Origin: Spirodela intermedia | Taxonomy: Eukaryota > Streptophyta > Magnoliopsida > Alismatales > Araceae | DNA length: 64,000 nt | Direction: 5' to 3' | Assembly: GCA_902729315.2 (NCBI GenBank) | Contig: LR746279.1 | Span: 3,442,001-3,506,000 of the forward strand | In this document: positions 10,605 to 22,866 of the stretch, in pieces | Layout of the letters: each line of letters begins with the position of its first letter | How positions within the stretch are numbered: position 1 is the stretch's first letter | The notes under the pieces: model-generated | Told to the model about the DNA's origin: nothing | What the model saw: only the letters and a program-made list of their open reading frames with translations | The model's database searches: none | Position numbers and translations under genes: made by a program

Positions 10605-12135
10605 CGTATTATGTCTTCTCTCCGTTTGTCCCTCTTTTATGCCTGCCCGTTTGTCCTTCTGTGCGTCCTCTTTCCTTCTCTCAATTTTTATCTCTTCTAT
10701 TTTTTATCAGATGAAAAATACCTAGGCCTTGGTTTTTATCGGCCTCCATTTCTTCTTCTACAACGATTTGCACGTCGGATATCGCACAGAAACCCCATTC
10801 CATTTATCTCCTGATTCCTAACCATGTTACTTATCATGCTCATCAAATAACAAGGACGAATAGCGGGTTACTCGTGAAAGGTAAGAGTAACATTGTCAGC
10901 ATCTAAAGGAGTACCACAAGATCCCATCGTCAGCAATTGAAGTATTATATAAATAATGAATGGATTTGTGACGAAGTGATGTCTTGTCATCTTTTGGAAA
11001 AACATCAGCTCAATAAATCCTGCTGAGAAAGCTCAATTTATTACCTGGCTCATGATGAGGAAATCAATTATAATTGGAACGACGCAATAAGAGTAAATTA
11101 TTCCGCAGTCAATTTTTCCTTCCACCATACTTCCGTCACAGCCACGGTGTGTGATATTCCTCAGGCCTCTGACTTTTTCATAGAGTTCAAGGGTCAACAG
11201 CGGGATCTATACCTGGATTCACCACCGAGATTCATATTTGTTAAGAGTCAGGATTATTGAATTTTATGTTCTTCCGAAATAAACTTTGTTATTTCTTGAC
11301 GTCCAGCCATCAACGCTTATGAAATTGAGGATAATCATATAATCAACACAGAGATAAAGTAGAATTAATTAGTCTCGCCAGTCAAGGAAAATAACATCTA
11401 TCTCCTTTGTTATTAATAAATGAAAAATATTATTTCCCTTATATGTAGATAGCAGATGGCGTGAATATATGGCCTGACTATTTCGCTATACTGATACTCC
11501 TATGGAAGGATCCGTCATGTGGAATTCAGACCACAGGTTGGTTTCCACGCTTTATTGGTTGTTATGATAACTTTTTACAGGCAATCAAAGCAGTGTCTTC
11601 AGGATCCTCCTACTTTCAGCGGTTTCATTATACCCATTAGAATATAGCTTTAGCTACCAGAAGAATTGTCACTTGAAAACGGTTCTGACGATTGAGAGAT
11701 TTGCCTTTTCGTCTATATAGTACAAAACGTTCGTCACTGAATAGTGACTAGACTAACCGATCAGGTGACTAAGAACTCTCTAAGTTTAAATAAAGTTATG
11801 AATTTCTCATCTGCCAAGATAAACATAGATTGGGGGAGAACGATTAGTTCTTTCTGTTGAAATGAATATTTGTCAATGATTGATTACCGTAAGACAGAAA
11901 AATCATCAAATAGAGAGTAGCAATGAATTTTTAATGAGTCGATTTCCACATTAGCCAATTTGTAAAAATGATAAATAAGTCACTAAAAACCAAGAACCTG
12001 GTGCTGTTTTAGCTGATAAAGAATAGTATTTGTATTGAGAAATGTGTTCGTGGGGTTGATTAACTTCCAATAATCTTTTAGCGGTTAGTATTTGCATTGG
12101 GCTCTACCCGTAATGTTTTGAATATTTCATTACTT

Positions 12136-12255
12136 ATGCTGAAATTCGATCCTCATATAGGAGTCCATTCATTTGAATGGCTCCCCATTTTGTGGATTTT
12201 TTATGCCCTGGTGTTTTATGGCCCCAGCCTCTCGCTGTGCTCTCTCCTCCAGTGA
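12136..12255 (+). pseudogene. Hydrophobic small ORF, copy 2 (truncated)
   Basis: It shares the ATG and MLKF start of the ORF at 5084 and then FEWLPIL, but the frame reads into TGA after 39 codons. An alternative ATG at 12173 opens 84 codons in another frame with no counterpart in copy 1. I read this as a decayed copy. Confidence 0.35.
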
Positions 12256-12913
12256 TGGTCTCAGGCCTCAGCTTGTCTATTCGAGAAAAGAGGTTGTTCT
12301 TTCTTCAGGTTACCCTCATCAGAAACATAAGATTCCTGGTTTTCCTTCAACGTATACTGAAAATACGATAGGAACACGGAAGTTGACTAATGTCAGTTTT
12401 CTTCCTTTGATCATAGAAAAACTTTAAAGAGTATGTATGCAGACGTCGAGAATTTAGGACCTTCGTTGGTGCTATCTCGTTAAGAGTATGAATTGCTAAA
12501 ACATTAAGGATGCGGAAGAAGACTGACTCAGAGTTCTTTGTTCGTACTCAAGCTGTCCTCGTCTCAACAAATACTAGTGCCCTGTCACGTACACAAAATT
12601 CCCTTGTTGACAAGGGAATCTCCATCAACAGCTGCTCGACCCATTAATGTTCAAACCTTTGAACCACGTGTAGGGAAAAGTTAAAAGTTCAATAGCCGTT
12701 CCCTTGGACATATGATGCTTGATCTCTGAATCTTAGTGATAACACTGGAAAGAAAATTCTGCAAGAGGAAGAAGCCTAGCTCGGATTCTTTGTTCATACT
12801 CAAACTGTTCCCCTGTCATCGTGTTGTACTGAAAGAAATGGAAACTTTTTGAGAGAACAACTCCAAATCCGATCTTCCATATTTCTCGTTCGACGGTCTT
12901 CTGAACCTCTGTG

Positions 12914-12921
12914 TATATAAA
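12914..12921 (+). promoter_or_regulatory. Consensus TATA box
   Basis: TATATAAA lies 81 bp upstream of the ATG at 12995. It is the best plant TATA match in the window and supports the plus-strand ORF over the overlapping minus-strand frame. Confidence 0.5.
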
Positions 12922-12994
12922 GGGGTACGTAGTGGGAAGGATGAACGGTGTCCCTGTAGGTTTCGTAGTCAGAAATAGGAGAGCTTCGTGCCTC

Positions 12995-13300
12995 ATGGCG
13001 GGACAGGTAAGACCGAGAAGAAATTCATCCGTCCCGGCGGCAGTGCTCCTGTTGTTTCTCTTGCTCATCTCCATGGCGTCCAATTGAGCTCGTCCGCTGA
13101 TGGAGTCTACTTTGTCTTGCATTGATTATCTGAGATCAGTGAAGCCAACGGGGGGGGTTGACACACTCCTGCTCCATCGATACCTTAGCTCAAAACTCAT
13201 CCATAAGGCCATTGATGTTCTATCTCTCTTTTCTTCAACTGTAATATGCGTTTTCCATAGTTTCGATGGTGAAGTATATTACAACATCCGTTGTGTCTAG
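12995..13300 (+). pseudogene. Small secreted ORF interrupted by one TGA after the signal peptide
   Basis: From ATG 12995 the product is MAGQVRPRRNSS followed by a strong hydrophobic core (VPAAVLLLFLLLISM) and ASN, then TGA at 13085-13087. The same frame continues open for another 70 codons to TAG at 13298. In the paralogous segment at 39706 the aligned codon is TGG, so a single G-to-A change explains the stop. The 30-aa product would be little more than a signal peptide. A consensus TATA box lies 81 bp upstream. An open minus-strand frame (12733-13122) overlaps but has no promoter or paralog support. Confidence 0.45.
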
Positions 13301-13938
13301 GGAAACTAGAAATGTCGTCGTTTCAAATGCAACATCCGTTCTATCGAGAAGGCTCTCGAAGATTTGTAAGTACTCTTACGACTTGGAGTATTTTTAGGTC
13401 TCTTCCGAATTGTGTATACGTTCTTTCATTCGTTCACGTCAATAATCGGCGAACTGCTGCGCCTCGAGTAGAACGTTAACCCCTCCGGAAAGGTCAGGGG
13501 GGAGATTAATGCAGACGGGGTTTCAACCTCAGCGTCTGGTCCCACTTCAGGGTGCCCATTTCCTGATGGACAGTGACGGCTCGCCAGCTTCCAACCGTCA
13601 AGGTAGCAACTTCGTACAGTCGCAGTCCCGTGAGCTGTGCTAACTGGAAACGCAGCCGAGGGTACATCAAAATGTTTTGATTATGTAGACGTTGTTTTGT
13701 TATCATAATGTCAGTAATATCTTACGAGGCATTCGTAGATAACCCAAGTGAAATTCGTAGATAATGCTTAAAAGTTTTTCAGGCCTTAGTATGCTTAGAC
13801 CTTGTCCCCTCTAGTTCAAGCTTTGTGATTAGATTCAATTTTCATTTTAGTAGTAACCCGTACATCGAACGTTCTATCGTTTTTCAGTATTGAACAAATA
13901 TTTTCGGTACCATTAGGGCTTCAACGGGACGTTCGGGC

Positions 13939-14112
13939 TTACTGAGTTGGCTCCTTAATAGCAAAAGCTATATCGTCAGCGTAGCGCACATACCTAATTC
14001 CCGCTTCTTTACTCATAAAATCTTGCATCTTCACATCAAGTTGGTGAAGAAAGATGTTCATTAAGACGGGAGACAACGGACTGCCCCATCTTTGGACGAT
14101 TAAATGCTTAAG
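13939..14112 (-). pseudogene. Group II intron-type reverse transcriptase (maturase) fragment
   Basis: On the minus strand the frame reads GSPLSPVLMNIFLHQLD, then KMQDFMSKEAGIRYV, RYADD (catalytic YADD, codons at 13972-13983), IAFAIKEP and stop. 'QGxPLSPxLxNIxLxxLD..RYADD' is the signature of group II intron and maturase reverse transcriptases, not of the plant LTR (YVDD/YIDD) or LINE (FADD) enzymes nearby. The Gln before GSPLSP is replaced by Trp and stops lie upstream, so it is a relic. It lies exactly where module copy U2 ends. Likely sources are a mitochondrial DNA transfer or a dead nuclear maturase. Confidence 0.65.
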
Positions 14113-14544
14113 GAAGATTTCACGTAATTATACTTGCAGTAGAAAGTGGGCGTGGGACTGTAGCATGAATGGATCTAATTAACTAGTTGTTGTTGCCTGC
14201 TTCGAAGGCTTGTAGGGATGGAATTTTCGTAACGCCTAAAAGCTGTACGGTTGAAGTTCAAATTAGTAAGATTTGATTAGTGAAAGTAATTTTTTTGAAT
14301 CCCTCTCATATTATATCTAATTTTTAGGTTCTTTGTTAGAGAGATTTAGGGTAACAAATTTGTGCTTTTTTGAAAGAGTAAAAAATAAATAAAAAGGAAT
14401 ATCTTGGCTAATCATGGCTTCTTCCTTCTCTTGAGGCAAAGGGGGACCTTGTCCTCTATTGTGACACACTAGATTATGGCTAGTTATTTCTTCTAAAGCA
14501 AAATTTCATGATTTCAATTTCTTAATTAGATATGAATAGGTTGG
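14113..14544. other. Unassigned spacer next to the RT fragment
   Basis: This stretch is not alignable to the other module copies. It may belong to the same insertion as the maturase fragment, since frame fragments continue on the minus strand, but I see no further recognisable domain. Confidence 0.3.
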
Positions 14545-16135
14545 ACAATTCCAGCAAAGAAGGCAGCACGACCCCCCAGGGCCGGTATCCAAGGTTCTCT
14601 CTGCAGCTTTAAACTCAGTGATCTACCAGGGTTCTTCTCTTTCTCGCCAGAGTGATCACAATTTTGCACTTTAATTGTAAACATTTATCCACGAGAACCA
14701 AAGGTATATTAAGTCGAAAAACATTATATTCGGACACTTATGAATGTCCTGAAATAAATTTCAATAAAACAAACATCAAGCAACCTCAAGGCCTAGTCCT
14801 TTCGATCAGAGGTTACCTTTGTTGAGTGGCAATGGTTTACGACACATTTTCTCATGTTTGATTATTTACCGTTCCAATTTAACATTAAGGGAAGATCAGC
14901 TTCCCCTCTTCATTTTCTCAGGTCAACCTTATTCCATGTCAAAGATTATTGGACTTCGCATTTCCAGCTTTGAATTGAATAATCCAGTGGACTCAAGTCA
15001 TCTTTCGGAATTCAAGGTTCATGGTCGCCAAAATTCAAGAAACGTGACTGCGGTGGCGGTATTACTCCAATGGTACATTTAAAAAGACACGGTGCAATCT
15101 ATAGACCATCCAACGGCTGTTTCCCCGGTTTCTGCGTCGCAGCGACGAAATAAACACCTCGTGTGGTACCAACAGAAGATCAAATCCCTAAGGCAACGAT
15201 TCTCTCACTTCTCTTTGTGCTGTCCTCATCCACAACTATCGCTGACATGTAACCGCATTTATGGGGTCACGCTTGCCTTTGTAGTGTCACAGCTACGAGG
15301 GTTGACATTTCCAGCACCGAAACCACCACGACCCCACAGATATTCGATGTTCTCTGTAACTAACGAGAATTGGATTCATTGATGCCGGGTACTGCTAACC
15401 CATTATATAATATCCTCAGTGATGTTTCCCTTAAAACTGTCTCTCTATCTCTTTCTCTTGTTAATTGCTTGTTTTGTATATTGATGATGCCTGTGGTTAG
15501 GGAGATCAGTAAAAGATGACATTAAATATGTCTCAGACTGGACGATATTATATAATGAGAGACCTCGTTGTACTTCCTGCTAGTAATGGAATTCAAATTT
15601 TTTTGTAGTTCCCTCTTAAATGCAAGGCATTTAGATGACATTGTTCTGCTAAGAGAGGCCGAACTAACTGTCAAGCAAATTCATAAAAAATTATGACAAA
15701 GCAAAGTGAATGAAAATTCGTCAACTGGAAATTGATAGCACTTAAAACTGTGTAATTATACTTCAGTTTTCTGAATAGTTTTCTAACTTATTGATTTCTG
15801 GGGTAAGATTTTTTATTAAAAGAAAGAAAATAATCATTTATGTGCTTGACATATTATCATTTGAAGGAGCTAGAGACTAGAGACTAATTGCTGAACGAGA
15901 TGGGATTCATAAATCGCTGACAAGGCTGGTTAGTTAAAACTTTGAGATATAATATTGTGTTCTCATTGAACTAAACATCTTAACACATGTTAACGGATTC
16001 ATCACACTTCTCAAAAAAATTGTTCGAAACATTTTCGGTAGTATCATGTTTAAAATGTGTTACTCATCTAAGAGTTTTAAGTTTTACAACAAAGACTTTC
16101 TTAGAATAGTCAGAGAAACTATTGTTGGAACAATG
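14545..16135 (+). repeat. Array module copy U3 (partial)
   Basis: It begins with sequence matching the end of the WGHACLG block ('ggcagcac..ccggtat..aggttctct'), then the flank that follows the CCP gene in other copies ('ccaaaggtatatta'), a WGHACLG ORF copy and the block shared with 25860-26600, 35930-36540 and 41100-41810. It stops at 'ggaacaatg', where the Ty3/gypsy LTR begins. There is no CCP peptide in this copy. Confidence 0.7.
15090..15363 (+). pseudogene. WGHACLG-type ORF, copy 3 (nonsense after the signal)
   Basis: The hydrophobic stretch ILSLLFVLSSSTTIADM is followed directly by TAA. Past the stop the frame is still recognisable (LWGHACLCSVTAT) and open to TAA at 15361-15363. The stop falls at the Lys codon of copy 1. 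The same codon is TAA in the copy at 40827. Confidence 0.45.
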
Positions 16136-16137
16136 AG

Positions 16138-17488
16138 TGATTATAGATGATTTAATTGATCAAATTAAGATTTGTAAAAGCTGAAAGAATCGTAATTGAA
16201 TGAAGTATATCTTAGTAAATTTAAATCACATAAATTATCACTAAATGAAGCAAAAATTAAGTTGAAAGTAGGAAAATAGAGTTCTGATATTGCGACAGTG
16301 ATGTGTCAATGATGCACTAGAATCTTAAACGTTCAACAGGATTATTGTGTAGTGTCCACGGCCTCAAAGGTTCTCTTCGGACAAGGACAATGTGGGCAAT
16401 CTCTAGATCTCTTTGTGAAGTCTAGAGATCAATGAAATGGGTCGTTGAATCATCTTTGATGGCTATCACCCGAGGGAGCCGAAAAATGGTAATTTTGTGG
16501 CTCTTTGGCTACTATCACTTGACAAAGGTGGGGTATGTGTTAAGGAGCTTCATCCTCAAGTCTGGATAGCAAGAGGAGACTCTTCATTGCATCTGGTACG
16601 CTCTCAAGAGGTGGTGACTTGTCTCTCGGCAAATTGTATTCTTTTTAACGACGGCTTGTTCATTGATCAATCAAAGATGATTTACTTGATGGTTTCATGA
16701 TCCTTTTATCGCGAATCATTCAGTAATTTTAGTAACAATACTCCGCGAATCACGTTGATGAGGTTTTCGTCGATGATCCAACAATTATAGCAGTTAATCC
16801 TTCACCGGTAATCTGTAGGAAAGTTACAATAATCAGATAAAAAATATGAGTTTTGGCTTTGGGAGGATTCAAAGTCGCATCAGTTGCCTGCCTACATGAA
16901 AGAGATTGAAATAAGTACTCTAATTACCTTATCAAATAATGTCATCATGATATATCTCTATTATAAATAAGAGATATTATAGGTACTAAAATCATTGAAG
17001 CCTTTTTGAGGAAGGTGTGATGCAGGTTTAGTCTCACATCACTTGTGCACCAAAGTTTTGAATGAATATATAGTAATATTATATTTCCAAGCAAGTCTCT
17101 TCTCCTACATGTATGACTACTCTTTGCCCCATAGTCGGCTGTCTATTAGTGGCGTGGAAGGGGAGTGGCATACATGTGCCCTTATCGGTCCTAGCCACTC
17201 GAGCCTTTGCTTGCGGCTCCTCCCCAACTACACTTTCGACCTGCTTGCGCACCTGGCTAGTTGGCAGGTAACCCTCATTTTGCTATATTTTTATTTTTAT
17301 TTCTTTTTCTTTATTTATCTCAAAAGTAAGATTGTAAAAATCATAAAAAATTATATAAAATCACATAATTAGCCAATTGAAAATAACTTTTCACACTTTA
17401 ACACAAATATAAGTCTATTTTTTATTATGAGTTAAGGCTAAATTATATTATTTACTAATTATTAACTCATAATAATGAAGTCTTATCA
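16138..17488 (+). mobile_element. 5'-truncated LTR of the 1.7-kb Ty3/gypsy family
   Basis: Collinear with 23240-24634 of the complete solo LTR, with many C-to-T and G-to-A differences. The first 365 or so bases of the LTR are missing. It ends GTCTTATCA at 17488, directly followed by Ty3/gypsy internal sequence in the same orientation. This junction is what links the LTR family to Ty3/gypsy. Confidence 0.75.
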
Positions 17489-17501
17489 ATCAAATTGTCA
17501 A

Positions 17502-18110
17502 TTTTCTTTAGAACTTGACTGCCACACTAAAATCTACTTGAGATGATAATCTTTGGACGAGCTTTCCATCTACAAGTACTACACATAACTCAGCTAGAAT
17601 GTCACAAAATCTACGAAAACTAGATTCAGGGTTTGCGAAAGGATTGTTGATGTCATTATTTACATTGGCATTGGCAGCAGCATTGGTGCAAATTATGTTT
17701 CCCCCTATATGACTAGGGAATTGGGGTTAAAGACTGAGGGACACCCTGATCTATCTGCGCATGTGCGATTGGATAAGCAGGGACTTAGGGGTGAATATTG
17801 TGGAAGCCTCTTCGATGGGAGTTTCATGCAATGGGATATATTTTGATAGAATGCAATGTGATGTAGTTGACATGAACTCTTGCCATATGTTGTAGGAGGA
17901 CCTTGCCTTGGCAATTTCAAGTGAACGCAACATATAATTACAAAAGGAATCAGCATGTATCTTATAGAGATGCTCAAAAGTTCACATTTTGGTCCCTCAA
18001 AAGTCCTCTGAACTCAAGGGAGATAGAAGGAGGAAAAGATAGAAAAATTGAAAGCAGAATAGACTCAAAAATTTCGAATTTAGAAGAAGCAAAATTTACA
18101 ATGAAGAAGA
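17502..18110 (+). pseudogene. Ty3/gypsy protease-region remnant
   Basis: Around 17640-17760 the frame gives a degenerate retropepsin-like stretch (SIGANYVSPYMTRELGL). At 17865-17990 it gives DVVDMNSCHML and, one frame over, PWQFQVNATYNYKRN, matching the 'DVVDMxxCHxLLGRPWQFD' end of Ty3/gypsy proteases. A frameshift and a TAG lie between the two halves. Gag and RT are not recognisable, so it is a deleted, dead element. Confidence 0.6.
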
Positions 18111-18589
18111 ATGAGTGATAACATTGTGGATATGGTGGGTGTCGCCAATGTGGCAGGCTCAACAGTATCGCCCTAATTCTACATGTTTGAACACACTAGC
18201 TGTATTGATAATTGGATAATGCTGAATATTTTGATGTGACGAAGAAAAGCAATTCTTGCTAGTGGATTCCGATATCCTTGCGGACTCAAGGAGCCCATTT
18301 TCGATCTTGTGGAATCAGGGATCAACCCCTTGTGAACGCGGGGGGCAAAATCTCTTCATTCTTTGGATTCAGGGGCAAGGAGTCTTCAACCAAGACATGT
18401 TCATCCCAAATTCAAGCTCGTGGTATTGCTTTTAGAATATACAGCCGAAGCTGAAACGTGATCGAGTTATCAATTCTTCAAATTTCTGCTGCATTGATGG
18501 GCATTAGAGCAAGGCCGTAGGCTTTATTTTTCACTCTTGATCATTCTTATTGATGTTTTGCACACCATCAGTACAGCACATCACCTTGT
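18111..18589 (+). other. Internal Ty3/gypsy-derived spacer
   Basis: This lies between the two copies of the protease-region repeat. It contains several short open frames but no domain I can name. It is probably further decayed internal sequence of the same element. Confidence 0.35.
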
Positions 18590-18945
18590 TAGTTTTCTCT
18601 GGAGCTTGACTGGCACACTGAAATCTACTTGAGATGGTAATCTTTGGACGAGCTTTCCATCTATGGGTACTGCACGTAACCCGGCCAGAATGTTGCAAAA
18701 TCTACGGAAACCAGATTCATCATTTGCAAAAGGGTTGTTGATGTCATTATTTACATTGGCGCTGTCAGCAGCATCGGTGCAAATTATGTTTCCTCTTGTA
18801 TGACTAGGGAATTGGGGTTAAAGATCGAGGGATGCCCTGATTCATCTATACATGTGCGATTAGATAAGCAAGGACTTTGGGGTAGATACTGCGAAGCTTG
18901 TCTAGCGTGAGTTTCATGCAATGAGATATATTTTGATAAAATGTG
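18590..18945 (+). repeat. Second copy of the protease-region segment
   Basis: About 355 bp aligned to 17502-17860 at roughly 85% identity by eye, including the 'gatgtcattatttacattgg' and 'gactagggaattggggtt' blocks. It is followed by a truncated LTR, giving the order LTR, internal, internal copy, LTR piece. Confidence 0.75.
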
Positions 18946-18949
18946 ATGT

Positions 18950-19752
18950 GCTGTGTCAAAGACGATGTGGGTAATCTTTAGATCTCTCCTTGCAAAGTCT
19001 AGAGATCAATGAAATGGGTCATCGAATCGTCTCCGACAGTTGTCACGCAGTAGAGCGGAAAAATGGTGACTGTCACCTAATAGAGGGGCTAACTAGAGAT
19101 AGGGCGTGTGTTTGGAGTTTCATCCTCAGGTCCACGTAGTAAAAGGAGGCCCTTCATCGCATCTAGTACACTCTCAAGAGGTGGCATTTGTCTCCCGATG
19201 GATCATCTTTTTCCCAATGATGACTTATTTGTCAATCAATCAAAGATCCTTTACTCAATGAACTTGTGATCCTTTTATCGCGAATCGTTTAGTAATTTTA
19301 GTAACAATGCTTCGCAAATTGTGTTGACAAGATTTCGTCGATGATGCAACGATTCTGATGACTTAATCCTTAATCGACGATCTGTAGGAAAGTTGTGATA
19401 ATCAGATAAAAAATACAAGTTTTAGCTTTGGGAAGATTCAAACCCATGCTAGTTGCCTGCCTTTGAAGCCTTTTAAGGAAAGGTGTGATGTGGGTTTAGT
19501 TCCACATCACTTGTGTGCCAATGTTTTAGGTGAATAAAAACTAATATCACATTTCCAAGCAATGAGTCTCTTTCTCCCATATGTACAATCACTCCTTACC
19601 CCACAATTGGCTGGCCACCAATGATGTGAAAGGGGAGTGGCACACACGTGCCCTCATTGGTCCTAATCACTCGAGCTTTTACTTGTAGCTCTCTTTGACT
19701 ATGCTTCTGACCTGTTTGCAGGCCTAGCTGGCCAGTGAGTCCCCTTGTTTTG

Positions 19753-19791
<39 letters not shown>

Positions 19792-19994
19792 CTTTATTTA
19801 TCTCAAAAATAAGACTATAAAAAATATATAAATTCGTATAAAACCACATAATTAGCCAAAAATTCACGTTAATCAACTGAAAACTACTTTTCATACTTTA
19901 ACACAAATATAAGTCTATTTATTATGAGTTCAGGCTAAAACTATATTATTTACTTATTATTAACTCATGATATGAAGACTTATTAGGGGCCATT
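18950..19994 (+). mobile_element. 5'-truncated LTR of the same family
   Basis: It matches 23616-24634 from the 'gacgatgtgggtaatc' block onward and ends at GACTTATTA. A TA microsatellite (19754-19788) has expanded in place of the T-rich tract of its relatives. With the LTR at 16138 it frames the gypsy remnant. Confidence 0.7.
19754..19788. repeat. (TA)n microsatellite
   Basis: About 17 TA units within the truncated LTR. Confidence 0.95.
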
Positions 19995-22866
19995 GATGAG
20001 ATCATTATGTTTGAGGAAAAAGTAGCAGTTCTTAATGATCATGATAATAAGAAATTGTTGAGTAGAGAGTAATAAATTTTCTTGAATTAATTAAATTTCT
20101 AATTTTACTATTTTTAAAATGGTAAACATAGTATTTAAGACAAGGAAAAAATAGTGCCATAGTGAGAACAGATAGTATTCATCAAAATAAGTATTTTTTC
20201 CACAATTAGAATTGGTTCCAATAGACTTTGCAGAGTGACAATGTATAGAGCATTAAATGTATGTGCCTTGGATATGATAAGCACCCATAAGATCAATTAA
20301 AAGATCGAATTATGCTTATTCATCATGAACTTAATTTGTGGATAAATATTCTTATATAATGAGTTTGAAAGAATATGAATATAAATATATAAGTACCTCA
20401 GAATAATAATAACAATTATCCAAATAAGAATTCAAAAAATGTGTGTTAGTCTAAGAAAGTGCTGACTAAATACATTTATTCATCATGAACTTAAACTATG
20501 GATAAATATTCTCATAGCATGAGTTTAAAATAATTTTGATATAAATTTATCAAGAAATATAAATAATAATAAAAAATATCCAATATGAATTCAAGGAAAG
20601 TTTGTGTCTCATAAAACTTTTTCTAATTTTTTTGAATTTGACATCTTTAATTTATTACATTGTATTTTGATACAAAAGTTCAAATATTTATTGAAACTAA
20701 AGTGGAAAATTATTGATTAGCATGTCATAATCACAAAACATTTATAAGGTATTGCATGAGTATGAAAGCTAACTAAGTTGCTAGTTATCTTTGATAAATA
20801 ATTAATTAAAATTTTAATTCTTATTAAATTAATTGATTAAATGAATAATGGTCATTATGTTGCTCAAGATTTTCTAATTATTCAAAAGTATATTTATTTT
20901 TTTATATTATGTATAGACCATGTTATGAATTGGCATTTTAAATTGTGATTTAATGTGATAACTTTAAAATTTTAATTTTTTTTATTGGATTTGTATTAGG
21001 TTATGGATTAACTCAATGTTATTTCTTATAAGGTTTAAATATAAATCTGGAATTTTGAAATTGATGATAGAGAATGTGAATTTAGTTAAAGATTAATCTC
21101 TATGAGAAAACTGAATACCCTAGATGATGAATACATTTCAAGAAGACTAAGGTGTAGAAGGTTTATACTGAAGATTAATGCTTGGGATAAGATTTAAGAT
21201 TCTAGATGATGAATATATTTCAGCAAGACTTTGTTTTTGAAGGATTAAATTCAGGATTGATGTCTTAGACATCCCACATGAATACAAAGGTGCAGAAAGA
21301 TTAGATGGATGATCTTGACTATAGGAAATGTCTAATATTATTCTAATTCTTGCTAAAGGCATAATGTTAGAATATTTGAGTAAAAATGGAACAAGATTTT
21401 TTTTGAGGTAAATTTTACTATACATGAGCCTTAATATTTTGATTTTATGTATCATTCTATACATGAGCCAAACGTTTTGATTTTGTGTCAAATCACTTTG
21501 TTAACATAAATGTATAACTACCAAAAGTATATCATCATTAGAAGACACATGCAATAAATATCTGATAAATATATGGAAAAATTTAATTTTCTTTTTCCAA
21601 AATAGGCCAGAATAGGCCAGAAGTTTCATCTATTTGACGAAAATGATTTTTATGAAAGAGAATATATCACAAATGCAAAGTGAGTTTCCTAAATGAAAAC
21701 TTCCTATAATGAGGAATTTGAATATTATTTAATAACCACATATAAAAATTCAAAGTATTAAAAGATTTATGACTTTGCAAATTTTATAGTCATTTTTCTG
21801 TATTTTCTTGAACCTACACTACTTGACCCATTAAGGTCCACCTAAGCTTGATAGTTTGTCCAACTAACGGCCAAAAAGGGGTAGTTCAACATGATCATAA
21901 TAGAAGGTATTTATCCATTCTAGGACTATGGGAAAATAGATAAACATTAGATAGCAGTGGTTCCTTCAAAGGGCATTTCTCTTCTCTTCCACATCCTCTC
22001 AAGTCTTCATGATCTGTGAGCAAAATCAGATTGGAGTCTCAAGCTCTTGGCCAAAATTTCCTCAAGTTCTTCAACAATTTGTATTTTTCTAAAGGAAAGT
22101 TGAAGGTTTTCGTAACTTCGTTCTAATTTCATTCCTTAATGATCTTTTGATCTTTTATGTATGGACTGATTGAGATACTTATGCTATGTCACTAAAATAA
22201 TCACATGCGACATTAAGGCACTTGTGGTATGTAGGTAACATAGGGATCTAGCATTACAATGACTAGAGTTGACATAGAATGATCATTGGCTCATGGAGCC
22301 TAGTTATGTAAAGGGTAATTGATCACAACAAAATTAAATGTATTCGAGTGGTGGAATTGTAGAACTATCATGAACTCTATGAAAATGAATGTGGACAAAA
22401 AGATTTGGTCAAACAACTACATAGTGCATACAGACTCTTCTTGATTGGTTTCATATTTTTATATATTAATTTAGTAGTATAATAAAATATTAATATATCA
22501 AATCAAATAAATATATACATACTTAGTATATACTAACAATCAAAGGACCCCCTTCTTGATTGATCTAGCCATTTAGAGATCAAAAATTTAGATCAGTTTT
22601 CAGTCCTAAATTATTAGTTTGTTTTGAGATGTATGATATCTGAAGTATAAAAGTCATATTGATTTTTGAGATGTCCAAATTACCAACTAATTTTAGAATT
22701 TAAATGTTAAGAGATGCTGGAAGCTAGGGGAGGTTTTTGAACAAGTCTCTATAACTTCAATGCCTCTCTAATGGTTAAACAGTTTTGAACATCATGTTTG
22801 ACCAATCTATCACCTCAAGATTATTATTGGGATCTGATGTGTGGATTTTGAAACAAATTTGAGAGG
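19995..22866. other. AT-rich region without a recognisable gene
   Basis: Very AT-rich throughout. A 115-codon minus-strand open frame at 21147-21491 has low-complexity composition and no motif, so I do not call it. The C-rich leader-like stretch at 21960-22090 resembles LTR downstream sequence but boundaries are not visible. Confidence 0.5.
20308..20610. repeat. Local direct duplication of about 160 bp
   Basis: The block from 'attcatcatgaactta' through 'atccaa..gaattca' occurs at 20308-20432 and again at 20480-20594 with about 80% identity. There is no coding content. Confidence 0.7.

Larger units (their letters stand above)
5900..13930 (+). repeat. Array module copy U2 (carries a solo LTR)
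   Basis: This copy starts with a block ('gcttgtcatgatgaagaa') also found at about 29315 and contains the CCP peptide gene (6295), WGHACLG ORF (7531), a block at 7840-8330, the solo LTR 8300-9822, the WPF ORF (10351), two TATA-like boxes, the hydrophobic ORF (12136) and a TATA-preceded signal-peptide ORF (12995). It lacks the block seen at 15400-16130 and 35930-36540. Excluding the LTR it is about 6.5 kb. I see no gene in the intervals between these ORFs. Confidence 0.8.

Noticed and set aside
12733-13122. Open minus-strand frame of 129 codons
   Set aside because: No motif, signal or promoter, no conservation in the paralogous segment, and it overlaps a plus-strand ORF with a TATA box and signal peptide.
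13140-13165. Run of eight G as a possible programmed frameshift site
   Set aside because: The paralog lacks the run and both frames beyond it are short; a simple slippage change is enough.
21147-21491. Minus-strand frame of 114 codons
   Set aside because: Low-complexity AT-rich sequence overlapping a local duplication; no motif.
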